Source of the DNA: Agathobaculum ammoniilyticum
GTDB taxonomy: Bacteria > Bacillota > Clostridia > Oscillospirales > Butyricicoccaceae
NCBI RefSeq assembly: GCF_025567315.1
Contig: NZ_JAOQJE010000024.1
Location: 1-14,340 of the forward strand
Direction: 5' to 3'
Length of the DNA stretch: 14,340 bases
Shown here: piece by piece, positions 6,733 through 13,944 of the stretch
Position numbering within the stretch: the first letter of the stretch is position 1
How the letters are laid out: each line of letters starts with the position of its first letter
The notes under the pieces: model-generated
Seen by the model: only the letters and a program-made list of their open reading frames with translations
The model's database searches: none
What the model was told of the DNA's origin: nothing
Program-made: the position numbers and the translations under genes

Positions 6733-7662
6733 TTACCGCATCGTGCCATCCGATATCTCTTTTTCCATGCATACGCAGATCTCGTCCCCCGCGAAATCGC
6801 CGAAATTCGGCACCAGCCGGTACCCCTGCTTCTGATAAAACGCGATCGCGTCCGGCATATCCGCGCCGGTTTCCAGCACCGCGCGGTGGCACCCGCTCGC
6901 TGCGGCGTGCCGTTCGAGCGCGGCCACGATTTTGCCCGCCGTCCCGCTTCTTCGGTATTCCGGCCGGACATACATCCGCTTGATCTCCGCTGTTACCGGA
7001 TCATACGCGCGCCAGCAGCCGCAGCCTGCCGGCCGTTCCTCTATGTAAGCCACCACCGCGCAAGCCATTCCGTCCAGCGCGTGATACGCCTTGTACTTTT
7101 CCGCCACCGAGCCCCAGCCTGCATGGAAATATACATCCAGCTCCGCAACCAGCACTGCCAGATCCGGATTGCTCACATCGACAAAGCGAAGCGCCGCCCG
7201 TTTTTTATCCACCGTCCCCAGCGCCTTTTCAAAGCAAAGGCAGTTTTCCGCACCGGCCGGACTCCCATAATAGGGCATTGTACGGTATCCCAGTTTCCGG
7301 TAAAGCGCCGCCGAATCCCCTGTGGTCCGCGCGGTTTCCAAAACAGCGCGCGTATAGCCCTGCTCCGCCGCGTTACCCTCCAGCGCGCGGATGACCGCGC
7401 CCGCAATCCCCCGCCGACGGTATTCCGGCCGCACATAAATGCGTTTCAGTTCCACGGTATGCGCGTCCGTCCGCTTCCAGCAGCCGCAGCCTGCCGCGCA
7501 TCCATCCTCATAAACGACCAGCCGGCATCCGAACAGATGCGGGTCGTTATATTTCGCATAGCGGCGATGCACCTCGCCCACGATTGAAAAATAATATTCA
7601 TCCAGCCTGCCCGCCAGTTCCAGCAGATCGGTGTTTTCCGCATCGACAAACCGAAGCTCCAT
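6733..7662 (-). CDS. Tandem GNAT-domain acetyltransferase
   Basis: The 309-residue protein is two GNAT domains in a row (about 1-148 and 157-305). They are clearly duplicated copies: both start RFVD, and both carry AGCGCW followed by a KR(I/M)YVRPEYRR segment, then RRGIAG or RRSGTAG, the acetyl-CoA pyrophosphate-binding turn. Both end with a Tyr-containing ALYRKLGY/AFYQKQGY helix typical of the family. Substrate is unknown; possibilities include small amines or amino-acid-like compounds. ATG 7662 is preceded by GGTGAGG, which overlaps the rimI stop, with 6 nt between stop and start. The duplication is partly visible at DNA level too, around 6957-6988 and 7424-7455. Family certain, function unknown. 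Confidence 0.9.
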   Translation of the reverse strand: MELRFVDAENTDLLELAGRLDEYYFSIVGEVHRRYAKYNDPHLFGCRLVVYEDGCAAGCGCWKRTDAHTVELKRIYVRPEYRRRGIAGAVIRALEGNAAEQGYTRAVLETARTTGDSAALYRKLGYRTMPYYGSPAGAENCLCFEKALGTVDKKRAALRFVDVSNPDLAVLVAELDVYFHAGWGSVAEKYKAYHALDGMACAVVAYIEERPAGCGCWRAYDPVTAEIKRMYVRPEYRRSGTAGKIVAALERHAAASGCHRAVLETGADMPDAIAFYQKQGYRLVPNFGDFAGDEICVCMEKEISDGTMR

Positions 7663-7668
7663 CCAGCC

Positions 7669-8103
7669 TCACCCTTTCAGAAAAAATGTCATCAGCAGCG
7701 CGTCCTCAACGGGCGCGGTGTAAAAATTCTTTCGCACGCCCACCTTTTGGAAGCCCGCATTCTCGTACAGGGCAATCGCGGGCATATTGGACGTGCGCGC
7801 CTCCAACGTAACAAAGGCCAGCCCCTGCGCTCCCGCGTGCGAGACAAGCGTCCCGATCAGCGCGCGGCCGACTCCCTGCCGGCGGCAGTCGGGTGATACC
7901 GCAACATTGGTGATATACCCCTCGTCCAGCACGGTCTGGCAACCCACATAGCCGACCGCCACGCCGTCCCGCTCCGCAACCAGGAACAGACCTTTCCCCA
8001 GTTCTTCGCGGAGCATATCCGCGCTCCACGGCGCGTGGAAGCACACTTTTTCGATCTCCGCGAGCGCGGCCAGATGACGCTCCTGCATGGGTACGACCGT
8101 CAT
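7669..8103 (-). CDS. rimI: Ribosomal-protein-S18-alanine N-acetyltransferase RimI
   Basis: GNAT enzyme of the RimI family, which acetylates the N-terminal alanine of ribosomal protein S18. The 144-residue product has the RimI layout: an N-terminal helix pair with HAPWSADML, the acetyl-CoA turn RRQGVGRAL (74-82), and Glu101 (in LEARTSN) and Tyr113 (in ALYENAGF), which align with the catalytic Glu103 and Tyr115 of the E. coli enzyme. The start ATG 8103 overlaps the TGA of the upstream phosphatase (ATGA), a clear sign of co-translation. The longer open frame upstream is inside the phosphatase gene. rimI near tsaD is a common Firmicute arrangement, supporting the name. Confidence 0.92.
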   Translation of the reverse strand: MTVVPMQERHLAALAEIEKVCFHAPWSADMLREELGKGLFLVAERDGVAVGYVGCQTVLDEGYITNVAVSPDCRRQGVGRALIGTLVSHAGAQGLAFVTLEARTSNMPAIALYENAGFQKVGVRKNFYTAPVEDALLMTFFLKG

Positions 8104-8531
8104 TCTGTAAGCCTCCCGATGATGCCGCTTATCCCCCGGTCGATCTCGGCCGCCGCGCGGCGGTAGGTATCCAGATCGCCGCCAAACGGATCGGAAACGT
8201 CCTCCGGCAGCAGGGTGAATATCTTGTCCGCACAGTTCGGATACAGCTCGCACAGGCGGTCGTAATGGGCGCCTGTCATGCAGACCAGAAAGCGCGCCTC
8301 CCGCACCAGTTCGGGCGTGAGCATGCGCGAGCGGTGCCCTGCAATGTCCGCGCCCAGTTCGCGCGCCGCCGTGACCGCGTTTGGCGACGCGGGCAGGCCG
8401 TTCTGGGTGAACAGTCCAGCGGACGCCGCCGTCAGACCGGTCTTCTTCTCCCCGCCGCGCGCACGGAACAGCCCCTCAGCCATCGGCGAACGGCAGGTGT
8501 TGCCCGAGCAGATGAAAATGATGTCGTCCAT
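8100..8531 (-). CDS. ywlE: Low-molecular-weight phosphatase, YwlE-like (possible protein-arginine phosphatase)
   Basis: The 143-residue protein has the LMW-PTP signature CSGNTCRS (Cys8 nucleophile, Arg14) at the N-terminus and the general acid Asp114 in DVSDPFGG. The residue before the second cysteine of the loop is Thr12, as in B. subtilis YwlE (CTGNTCRS), where this Thr is linked to phosphoarginine preference; classic tyrosine phosphatases have a bulkier residue there. Arginine-phosphatase activity is therefore inferred, but the partner kinase McsB is not in the window. ATG 8531 follows AGGGGGA. ywlE is often found near t6A genes in Firmicutes, consistent with rimI and tsaD here. A tyrosine phosphatase role remains possible. 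Confidence 0.87.
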   Translation of the reverse strand: MDDIIFICSGNTCRSPMAEGLFRARGGEKKTGLTAASAGLFTQNGLPASPNAVTAARELGADIAGHRSRMLTPELVREARFLVCMTGAHYDRLCELYPNCADKIFTLLPEDVSDPFGGDLDTYRRAAAEIDRGISGIIGRLTE

Positions 8532-8549
8532 TTTGGAATTCCCCCTGTC

Positions 8550-8574
8550 AAAAACCGCCCGCGCCGCGCGCGGT
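8550..8574 (-). terminator. Possible weak terminator or processing hairpin between polA and ywlE
   Basis: On the minus strand ACCGC pairs with GCGGT immediately before five T (8550-8554). An alternative, stronger stem CCGCGC/GCGCGG (8568-8573 with 8559-8564) is offset from the T run. The two folds compete, so termination may be inefficient, which would let polA transcription continue into ywlE. No promoter is visible in this 80-nt gap. A 12-bp perfect palindrome, AACCGATCGGTT, sits at 8591-8602. Confidence 0.35.
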
Positions 8575-8611
8575 GCGCCCTCTCCTCTCAAACCGATCGG
8601 TTCGGGTAGAA

Positions 8612-11245
8612 TCACTTTGTGTCGTACCAGCTATGCCCCGCCTTGGCCTCTGCCACCAGGGGCGCATCCATAACGAACGCGGCTTCCATTTCTTCCTTGA
8701 GCAGGCGCATCGCGGTCTCCTGTTCGGTTTTCGGCGCCTCCAAGATTAATTCGTCGTGGACCTGCAGGATGAGCCGGCTCTCCAGGCCCTCGCGCAGCAG
8801 GCGGTCGTGTACCCGCACCATGGCGATCTTGATGATGTCCGCCGCGGTCCCCTGGATGGGCGTATTCATCGCCACACGCTCCCCAAAGGAACGGATATTG
8901 AAATTTTTGCTTTTCAGTTCGGGCAGCGCGCGGCGGCGGCCGAACAGCGTGGACACATAGCCCTTTTCCCTCGCGTTTTCCTTGATATCCTCCATATATT
9001 TTGCAACGCCCGGATAGGTCGCCAGATAGGCGCGGATAAACTCGCCCGCTTCCTTACGGGTCACGCCGATATCCTGCGCAAGCGAAAAATCCGATATCCC
9101 GTACACAATACCGAAATTGACCGCCTTGCAGGAGGAACGCATCTGCGGCGTGACCTCGTCCAGCGGCACATGGTATACCTTGGCCGCGGTTGCGGCGTGG
9201 ATATCCTGCCCGGATCGAAACGCCTCGATCATGTGCGCGTCCTGCGAGATATGCGCAAGCACACGCAGTTCGATCTGCGAGTAATCCGCGTCGATCAGCA
9301 CATGCTCCGTGTCGGGCGCGACGAACATACGCCGCAACTCACGCCCCAGTTCAGTGCGCACCGGAATGTTCTGTAGGTTCGGGTCGGTCGAGGACAGCCG
9401 CCCTGTCGCGGTCACAGTCTGCTGAAAATGCGTATGGATACGCCCGTCCTTTTGGCTGACCACCTTGAGCAGCCCATCCACATAGGTGCTCTTCAGCTTG
9501 GTAAGCTGCCGGTATTCCAGTATCCTGGGAACGACCGGATGGTCTTCCGCGATGCGCTCCAGCACGTCCACGTTGGTCGAATAGCCGGTCTTGGTTTTTT
9601 TCGGCGCGGGCAGGTGCAGCTTTTCAAACAGCACCTCGCCGAGCTGCTTGGGGCTGTTGATATTGAATTCTCCATCTGCGTCGCGGTAGATCTGCGCGAT
9701 CAGCTCATGGATACGGACGTCCAGCCGCTCCCCAAACGCGCGCAGCTCGTCCGGCGCGACCGCACAGCCCACGGTTTCCATTTCGGCCAGAATGCGCATC
9801 AGCGGCAGTTCTATCTCATAGTACAGCTTGCGCATGCCCAGCTCTTCCACCCTGGATGCTGCTTCCTGATAGATCGCACGCACAGCCCCTGCATGGCGCG
9901 CGCACGCCTGTTCCGTCTGTTCCTGCCCGCCGAGCGGCGATACGGCAGCCGGATCGTCCAAGTCAAGTTCTGGCAGTTCGGTGCTGCAATATGCCAGCGC
10001 CACGCGCGGCAGGTCATATCCAGACTGCGTCGGATCCAGCAGATACGCGGCGAGGCAGGTGTCGAACACAATCCCCTCCGGCTGGATGCCACGTGCAAGC
10101 AGCGCCGCCGCCACAGGTTTCGCATCATGCAGCACCAGCTCGATCGCGCCGCCGAACAGACGGCGCAGCAGCGCATCCCAATCCGCATCCGCAAAGTCAT
10201 CCGCAAACAGCATCGCCGCCGTATCCGCTTCCAGCAGGCACATCGCACCCAGCGTTTCCGGAATCACCGCAAACACGCGGCCCGCTTCGGTCAGCGCGTC
10301 GAGCAGCCCAAACGCTTCGGCGGCATTTTGGATGCGCTGCGTCCGGAGCTCCGGCAGCCTGGGCGCGGTATACGCGCCGCTCAGCCCAAGCTTTTTGATA
10401 AAGTTTTTAAACTCCAGGCGGGTCAGCAGTTCATAAAGCGCTGCCTCGTCCCGATGTTCCTCCGGCAGGTTTGCAACATCCAGCGCAAGCGGCGCGTTGC
10501 GGTCAATGGTCGCGAGCCAATAGCTGTCTTTCGCGGACTGCGCGCCCGCTTCCAGCTTTGCTCGCGCGCCTTTTTTGATTTTTTCATCCTCCAGGTTCGC
10601 ATACACGCCTTCCAGCGAGCCGAAATCATGCAGCAGCTGCATTGCCGTCTTTTCCCCGATGCCCGGCACGCCCGGAATATTATCCGACGCATCCCCCATC
10701 AGCGCCTTCAGGTCGATCAGGCGAATCGGATCGAAGCCGTATCTTTCACGGAACTTTTCCGTATCATAGGTTTCATAGGTCGTCTGCCCCATTTTGGTGG
10801 AAACCAGAAGCACAGTCGTCCCGCCGCCGATGAGCTGCAGGCTGTCACGGTCGCCCGTCACGACCACGCAGGTGTCGCCGTTTTCATCCGCTTTCCGGCT
10901 GATCGTGCCGATCAGGTCGTCCGCCTCATACCCTGCCAGCTCGCAGCGTACCACACCCATCGCATCGAGTGTTTCTTTCATCACCGGCAACTGCGCCGCC
11001 AGCTCGTCCGGCATCCCCTTGCGGGTTGCCTTGTAGGAATCAAATTTCAAATGGCGGAAGGTTTTTTCCCGCACGTCAAAGCACACAACCGTACGGTCAG
11101 GCTTTTCATCCTCCCTGAGCTTGAACAACGTGGCCAAGAACCCGTATACCGCGTTGGTCGGCAGCCCTTCATGGTTGGAGAGCTGGCGGATACCATAAAA
11201 AGCGCGGTTGAGTATACTGTTTCCATCGATCACCATGATTTTCAT
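8612..11245 (-). CDS. polA: DNA polymerase I
   Basis: 877 residues from ATG 11245, chosen for GGGGAA 7 nt upstream and the standard opening MKIMVIDGNS; an ATG at 11263 lacks a ribosome site. Domains in order: 5'-nuclease (about 1-290) with GYEADDLIG (105-113), VTGDRDS (129-135) and GDASDNIPGVPGIGEKTA (184-201); a 3'-5' exonuclease-like domain (about 300-470); and the polymerase domain with motif A DYSQIELR (Asp654 first), motif B RSSCKAVNFGIVYG (703-716) and motif C HDE (830-832). The exonuclease-like domain lacks the DxE of Exo I and the Asp of Exo III (the region reads CARHAGAV), so proofreading is predicted to be lost, as in many Firmicute and Thermus enzymes. Functions in Okazaki fragment processing and repair. 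First gene of the group that runs to tsaD. Confidence 0.97.
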   Translation of the reverse strand: MKIMVIDGNSILNRAFYGIRQLSNHEGLPTNAVYGFLATLFKLREDEKPDRTVVCFDVREKTFRHLKFDSYKATRKGMPDELAAQLPVMKETLDAMGVVRCELAGYEADDLIGTISRKADENGDTCVVVTGDRDSLQLIGGGTTVLLVSTKMGQTTYETYDTEKFRERYGFDPIRLIDLKALMGDASDNIPGVPGIGEKTAMQLLHDFGSLEGVYANLEDEKIKKGARAKLEAGAQSAKDSYWLATIDRNAPLALDVANLPEEHRDEAALYELLTRLEFKNFIKKLGLSGAYTAPRLPELRTQRIQNAAEAFGLLDALTEAGRVFAVIPETLGAMCLLEADTAAMLFADDFADADWDALLRRLFGGAIELVLHDAKPVAAALLARGIQPEGIVFDTCLAAYLLDPTQSGYDLPRVALAYCSTELPELDLDDPAAVSPLGGQEQTEQACARHAGAVRAIYQEAASRVEELGMRKLYYEIELPLMRILAEMETVGCAVAPDELRAFGERLDVRIHELIAQIYRDADGEFNINSPKQLGEVLFEKLHLPAPKKTKTGYSTNVDVLERIAEDHPVVPRILEYRQLTKLKSTYVDGLLKVVSQKDGRIHTHFQQTVTATGRLSSTDPNLQNIPVRTELGRELRRMFVAPDTEHVLIDADYSQIELRVLAHISQDAHMIEAFRSGQDIHAATAAKVYHVPLDEVTPQMRSSCKAVNFGIVYGISDFSLAQDIGVTRKEAGEFIRAYLATYPGVAKYMEDIKENAREKGYVSTLFGRRRALPELKSKNFNIRSFGERVAMNTPIQGTAADIIKIAMVRVHDRLLREGLESRLILQVHDELILEAPKTEQETAMRLLKEEMEAAFVMDAPLVAEAKAGHSWYDTK

Positions 11246-11286
11246 GCGCGTATTCCCCATCATTCAACAAATTTTTCTTATCATAT

Positions 11287-11315
11287 ATTATATCCTATTA
11301 CCAGCCGTATTTCCA
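11287..11315 (-). promoter_or_regulatory. polA promoter
   Basis: A perfect -10 TATAAT (11287-11292) lies 17 nt from the -35 TGGAAA (11310-11315, 4 of 6 consensus). The start near 11280 gives a leader of about 35 nt. It sits directly after the spo0A terminator and probably drives the polA-ywlE-rimI-tsaD group. Confidence 0.62.
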
Positions 11316-11318
11316 GAC

Positions 11319-11349
11319 AAAATAAGGGACGGGGCTTCCGCCCCGTCCC
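11319..11349 (-). terminator. spo0A terminator
   Basis: GGGACGGGGC (11326-11335) and GCCCCGTCCC (11340-11349) form a perfect 10-bp GC-rich stem with a 4-nt loop. In the minus direction TTATTTT follows. It begins 13 nt after the spo0A stop and insulates polA from spo0A. Confidence 0.93.
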
Positions 11350-11362
11350 GCGCCCATATTCC

Positions 11363-12124
11363 TTATGCGCCGAACCGCATCTGCAGCCGCAGACGATCGG
11401 CTATCATCGAGATGAATTCCGAGTTTGTCGGCTTGCCCTTGACGCCCGACACCGTATAGCCGAAATAGCTCTGCAGCGTCTCGATATCGCCGCGGTCCCA
11501 CGCGACTTCGATCGCATGACGGATCGCGCGCTCAACTCGCGAAGAAGTGGTCTTGAACTTTTTTGCAATCGACGGATACAGCACCTTGGTAATCGCGCTG
11601 ACCGCCTCCATGTCCTCGACCGCCATCATGATCGCCTCGCGCAGATATTGGTAGCCCTTGATATGCGCCGGCACGCCGACCTGATGGATAACCTCAGTTA
11701 CGCGTACTTCCAGCGCCATTGCTTCCCCCGTTTTTTCGGCCTCCTGCTTTCCGGATTTCCACATGCGGATCCTTTCGCAAACCATTTCCGCTTCCATAGG
11801 CTTGCGCAGAAACATATCCACGCCCAGCGCAGTACACTCCGCGCCCGCCTGTGGGCTGGCGAAAGCTGAAAGGACAACGGTCGCGGGCTGCTCCTGCCTG
11901 CGTTCGTGCAGCTTGGTCAGCACCATGATCCCATCCATCACCGGCAGCACCAGGTCGATGATGAGCAGATCAGGCTTAAGCTCTCCTACTGCCGCAACCG
12001 CTTTCGCGCCGTCCTCCGCGATACCGGCAAGCTCCATATCATTTGATTTTTCGATTGCCGCCGCCATCCGTGCGCAGAATTCGCTGTCGTCGTCTGCGAG
12101 CAATACTCGAATTTTTTGTTCCAT
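11363..12124 (-). CDS. spo0A: Sporulation master response regulator Spo0A
   Basis: Phosphorylation-activated transcription factor that commits cells to sporulation. The 253-residue protein has a receiver domain (about 1-125) with the acidic pocket Asp11-Asp12, phosphoacceptor Asp57 in LLIIDLVLPVMDG, Ser86 and Lys108 in FLRKPM. A linker follows, then the Spo0A-specific effector domain (about 137-253) with the DNA-recognition helix SSRVERAIRHAIEVAW (194-209) and SGVKGKPTNSEFIS. ATG 12124 has no close consensus ribosome site (only GGAAGG about 15 nt away), which may keep translation low. It has its own promoter (12179-12207), 0A-box-like sites upstream, and a strong terminator. Its usual upstream neighbour spoIVB is present only as a C-terminal remnant. 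Confidence 0.97.
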   Translation of the reverse strand: MEQKIRVLLADDDSEFCARMAAAIEKSNDMELAGIAEDGAKAVAAVGELKPDLLIIDLVLPVMDGIMVLTKLHERRQEQPATVVLSAFASPQAGAECTALGVDMFLRKPMEAEMVCERIRMWKSGKQEAEKTGEAMALEVRVTEVIHQVGVPAHIKGYQYLREAIMMAVEDMEAVSAITKVLYPSIAKKFKTTSSRVERAIRHAIEVAWDRGDIETLQSYFGYTVSGVKGKPTNSEFISMIADRLRLQMRFGA

Positions 12125-12178
12125 GTTGTCAATACCAGCCTTCCAGCAATTTATTTGTTCTCTGTCTTAGCTGTCATT

Positions 12179-12207
12179 AATTTACCATATAATTCCATAA
12201 TTTTCAA
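12179..12207 (-). promoter_or_regulatory. Predicted spo0A promoter
   Basis: A -35 TTGAAA (12202-12207) and -10 TAAATT (12179-12184, 4 of 6 consensus) are separated by 17 nt, giving a start near 12172 and a 47-nt leader. The stretch is AT-rich against its surroundings. A sigma-H-like GGAAT element overlaps it, but the matching sigma-H -35 is absent, so sigma-A is preferred. Confidence 0.5.
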
Positions 12208-12246
12208 GGCTATTGTCGGAAAAGCTGGATTTTTTTCTCGTCATTT

Positions 12247-12253
12247 TTCGACA
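12247..12253 (-). promoter_or_regulatory. 0A box upstream of spo0A
   Basis: The minus strand reads TTTTGTCGAAAAA, a perfect match to the Spo0A core TGTCGAA at 12247-12253, about 75-81 bp before the predicted start. Two 6-of-7 matches flank it on the plus strand: CGACGAA (12259-12265) and TGTCGGA (12214-12220, just upstream of the -35). Together they suggest autoregulation by Spo0A, as known in B. subtilis. Confidence 0.5.
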
Positions 12254-12292
12254 AAATGCGACGAATCGAGCGAAACATGAACAAAAACTTCG

Positions 12293-12364
12293 TTAATTCG
12301 TCATTTCCTCAAGCATCCGTTCAATGCCAATCGCATAGCCGCAGGTAGGGTCGTTTACCATTAC
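12293..12364 (-). pseudogene. spoIVB: C-terminal remnant of spoIVB, split by an inserted element
   Basis: In the minus frame ending at TAA 12293-12295, the codons read VMVNDPTCGYAIGIERML followed by EEMTN. This matches the end of the sporulation protease SpoIVB, whose C-terminus reads like GAVTHVFVNDPTSGYG...IEWML in B. subtilis (from memory). spoIVB directly upstream of spo0A is a conserved gene pair in spore formers, so position and sequence agree. Similarity stops upstream of the Val codon at 12362-12364: the next residues (RTD) do not continue GAVTH, and the recombinase stop follows 9 codons further. The missing N-terminal part, including the catalytic residues, must lie beyond the element, to the right of the window. 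The frame has no start codon context of its own and is not expected to make a protein here. Confidence 0.83.
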
Positions 12365-12376
12365 GTCAGTACGACC
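12349..12376. other. Candidate recombination junction (hybrid att site)
   Basis: The spoIVB-like coding sequence ends around 12362-12367, which should be the crossover region. A 6-bp inverted repeat, GGTCGT (12349-12354) and ACGACC (12371-12376), is centred on 12362/12363, as expected for the imperfectly symmetric half-sites of a serine recombinase. Left of the centre would be chromosomal spoIVB sequence and right of it element sequence. Core bases cannot be fixed without the other end or an uninterrupted relative. Confidence 0.5.
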
Positions 12377-12391
12377 ATGATACCAACGCTG

Positions 12392-13924
12392 TTAAATCTT
12401 TGGAAGCTTGGGGAACAAATCAATCACAATTTTACCATCCGGCCCTTTGTCATACTCTATTTTATAAAGGATTTCTTTAAGCAAAGCATTCCGCTCTTTT
12501 GGGGACATGGTATCGTAGCTTTCCAACAGATTCTCTGTTGTCGGAATTAAATTCGAAGATACCGCATCGGTCTGTTCGTATTTGGCCAGTGATGTCAGCA
12601 AGATATTCTTTTGCTGTTGTAGGCGGGCAACCGAGTCGCCTATTTTTTCTTGGCGTGTTTTGAACAGTTCGAGGGAGTAAACGCCTTGTTCAACCATGTC
12701 ATACGCTCTTTCCATTTGCGCGTTCCTCTTTTCAAGCTCATCATCCAATCCGGCAATCTTTTTCTTGCAGGCCGCAATATCTTCTCCAAATCCAATCGTC
12801 GAGACTTTCACCCTATACCCTTTCAGCCACACCCGAAGCGCCGCTATAATTTGCCTTTCAACAAGATCATAATTACTGCTTCCGTTATGGCAGTTTCTTT
12901 GGTTGACACACCGGAAACGCGGTACACGGTAGCGGGTAGTAGTTGTTCTCCCTATTCGTTTCCCGCATTTCGCGCAGTAAATCAGTCCTGCAAAGGAATT
13001 TTCCAATGTAAACTCTTTGCGAACTTTTACTGACGGCTGCCGGTTGATCCGAATTTCCTGCGCATCCCAAAAAATTTTTTCACTGATCAAGGCAGGGTGG
13101 CGCCCTTCATAGAGCTGATAATCCGCAATGTTTTTCTTGCGTTTGATATGCTTTTCGACGATTCCATTCTGGAATGTTTTAACGTGCTGGCTCCAGCCAC
13201 GCCGTATTTTCCCCATATATACGGGATTCGTCACTATGTTGGTTATGGTTGAATACGTCCATAGATCCCCATGACGGGTTGGTATTTTTTCGTCATTCAG
13301 GTAATTTGCTATGTTTTTTGTTCCCACATAATGAACATACATATCAAAAACCTTTTTTACCACGGGCGCTTCCTTCTCGTCAGGCTCTAAGGTAAACCCT
13401 TTTTCTCCCTCAAGCTTTACCCTGCGGTAACCGTATGGGGCAATACTGGAAATATACTTTCCCTCTGAAGCGGAGCTTTGTCGTCCACGAATCAGCCTCC
13501 GATTTATCGTTTTATACTCCCTACGGGACATAAACAAGCCAAACTCAAAATACTCTTGATCGAATTCATCGTTTGGATCATAGGTCTTGCTGGGCGTGAT
13601 AATTTTCGTGCCGGAAAACTGGAATATTTGACTGATATATGCTTGATCCGCACCATTTCCTCGTGCAAGCCTTTCCAGGTCTACGACAAGGACACCTGTA
13701 TACAAGCCTGCATTAACCTCCTCAAGCATTGCTTGTACTTGAGGCCTTGCGGCAATGGATTCCCCTGATACCACTTCGTAATATGTTTTTGCAATATGAT
13801 ACCCTCGATCTTTAGCCAGCTTATTCAAAATTTCTTCATGACGTTTCAGTGTTTCCTCTACATTTAACTCTGCATAATCACGATCAAAGCGAGACTTTCT
13901 CAGGTATTGAACATATCGCTCCAT
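12392..13924 (-). CDS. Large serine recombinase (site-specific integrase/excisionase)
   Basis: Catalyses integration and excision by double-strand cleavage with a serine nucleophile. The 510-residue protein has a resolvase domain (about 1-150) with Ser11 in YLRKSRFD, Arg60, and VDLERLARG (81-89, Arg85 and Arg88). A recombinase domain follows (about 160-285, with APYGYRRV and TNPVYMGKI), then a zinc-ribbon domain with Cys317, Cys320, Cys339 and Cys345, a coiled coil (about 385-450) and a C-terminal tail. ATG 13924 is 5 nt after a strong GAGGAGGT site. A consensus promoter lies just upstream. The stop is only 27 nt from the spoIVB remnant, and that remnant is in the same reading frame after the stop. 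All catalytic residues look intact, so the enzyme should be active. Confidence 0.95.
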   Translation of the reverse strand: MERYVQYLRKSRFDRDYAELNVEETLKRHEEILNKLAKDRGYHIAKTYYEVVSGESIAARPQVQAMLEEVNAGLYTGVLVVDLERLARGNGADQAYISQIFQFSGTKIITPSKTYDPNDEFDQEYFEFGLFMSRREYKTINRRLIRGRQSSASEGKYISSIAPYGYRRVKLEGEKGFTLEPDEKEAPVVKKVFDMYVHYVGTKNIANYLNDEKIPTRHGDLWTYSTITNIVTNPVYMGKIRRGWSQHVKTFQNGIVEKHIKRKKNIADYQLYEGRHPALISEKIFWDAQEIRINRQPSVKVRKEFTLENSFAGLIYCAKCGKRIGRTTTTRYRVPRFRCVNQRNCHNGSSNYDLVERQIIAALRVWLKGYRVKVSTIGFGEDIAACKKKIAGLDDELEKRNAQMERAYDMVEQGVYSLELFKTRQEKIGDSVARLQQQKNILLTSLAKYEQTDAVSSNLIPTTENLLESYDTMSPKERNALLKEILYKIEYDKGPDGKIVIDLFPKLPKI

Positions 13925-13944
13925 GTTTACCTCCTCTATGATTC

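Noticed and set aside
9428..11869. An 813-codon open frame on the plus strand
   Set aside because: Antisense to polA and spo0A, crossing two genes, a terminator and a promoter; composition is that of a shadow frame.
12185..12215. Sigma-H promoter for spo0A
   Set aside because: A GGAATTAT -10-like element exists, but there is no AGGA-type -35 at the required distance.
12293..12394. Fusion protein by read-through of the recombinase stop into the spoIVB remnant
   Set aside because: The remnant is in the same frame after the TAA, but one in three frames would be by chance, and no recoding signal is visible.
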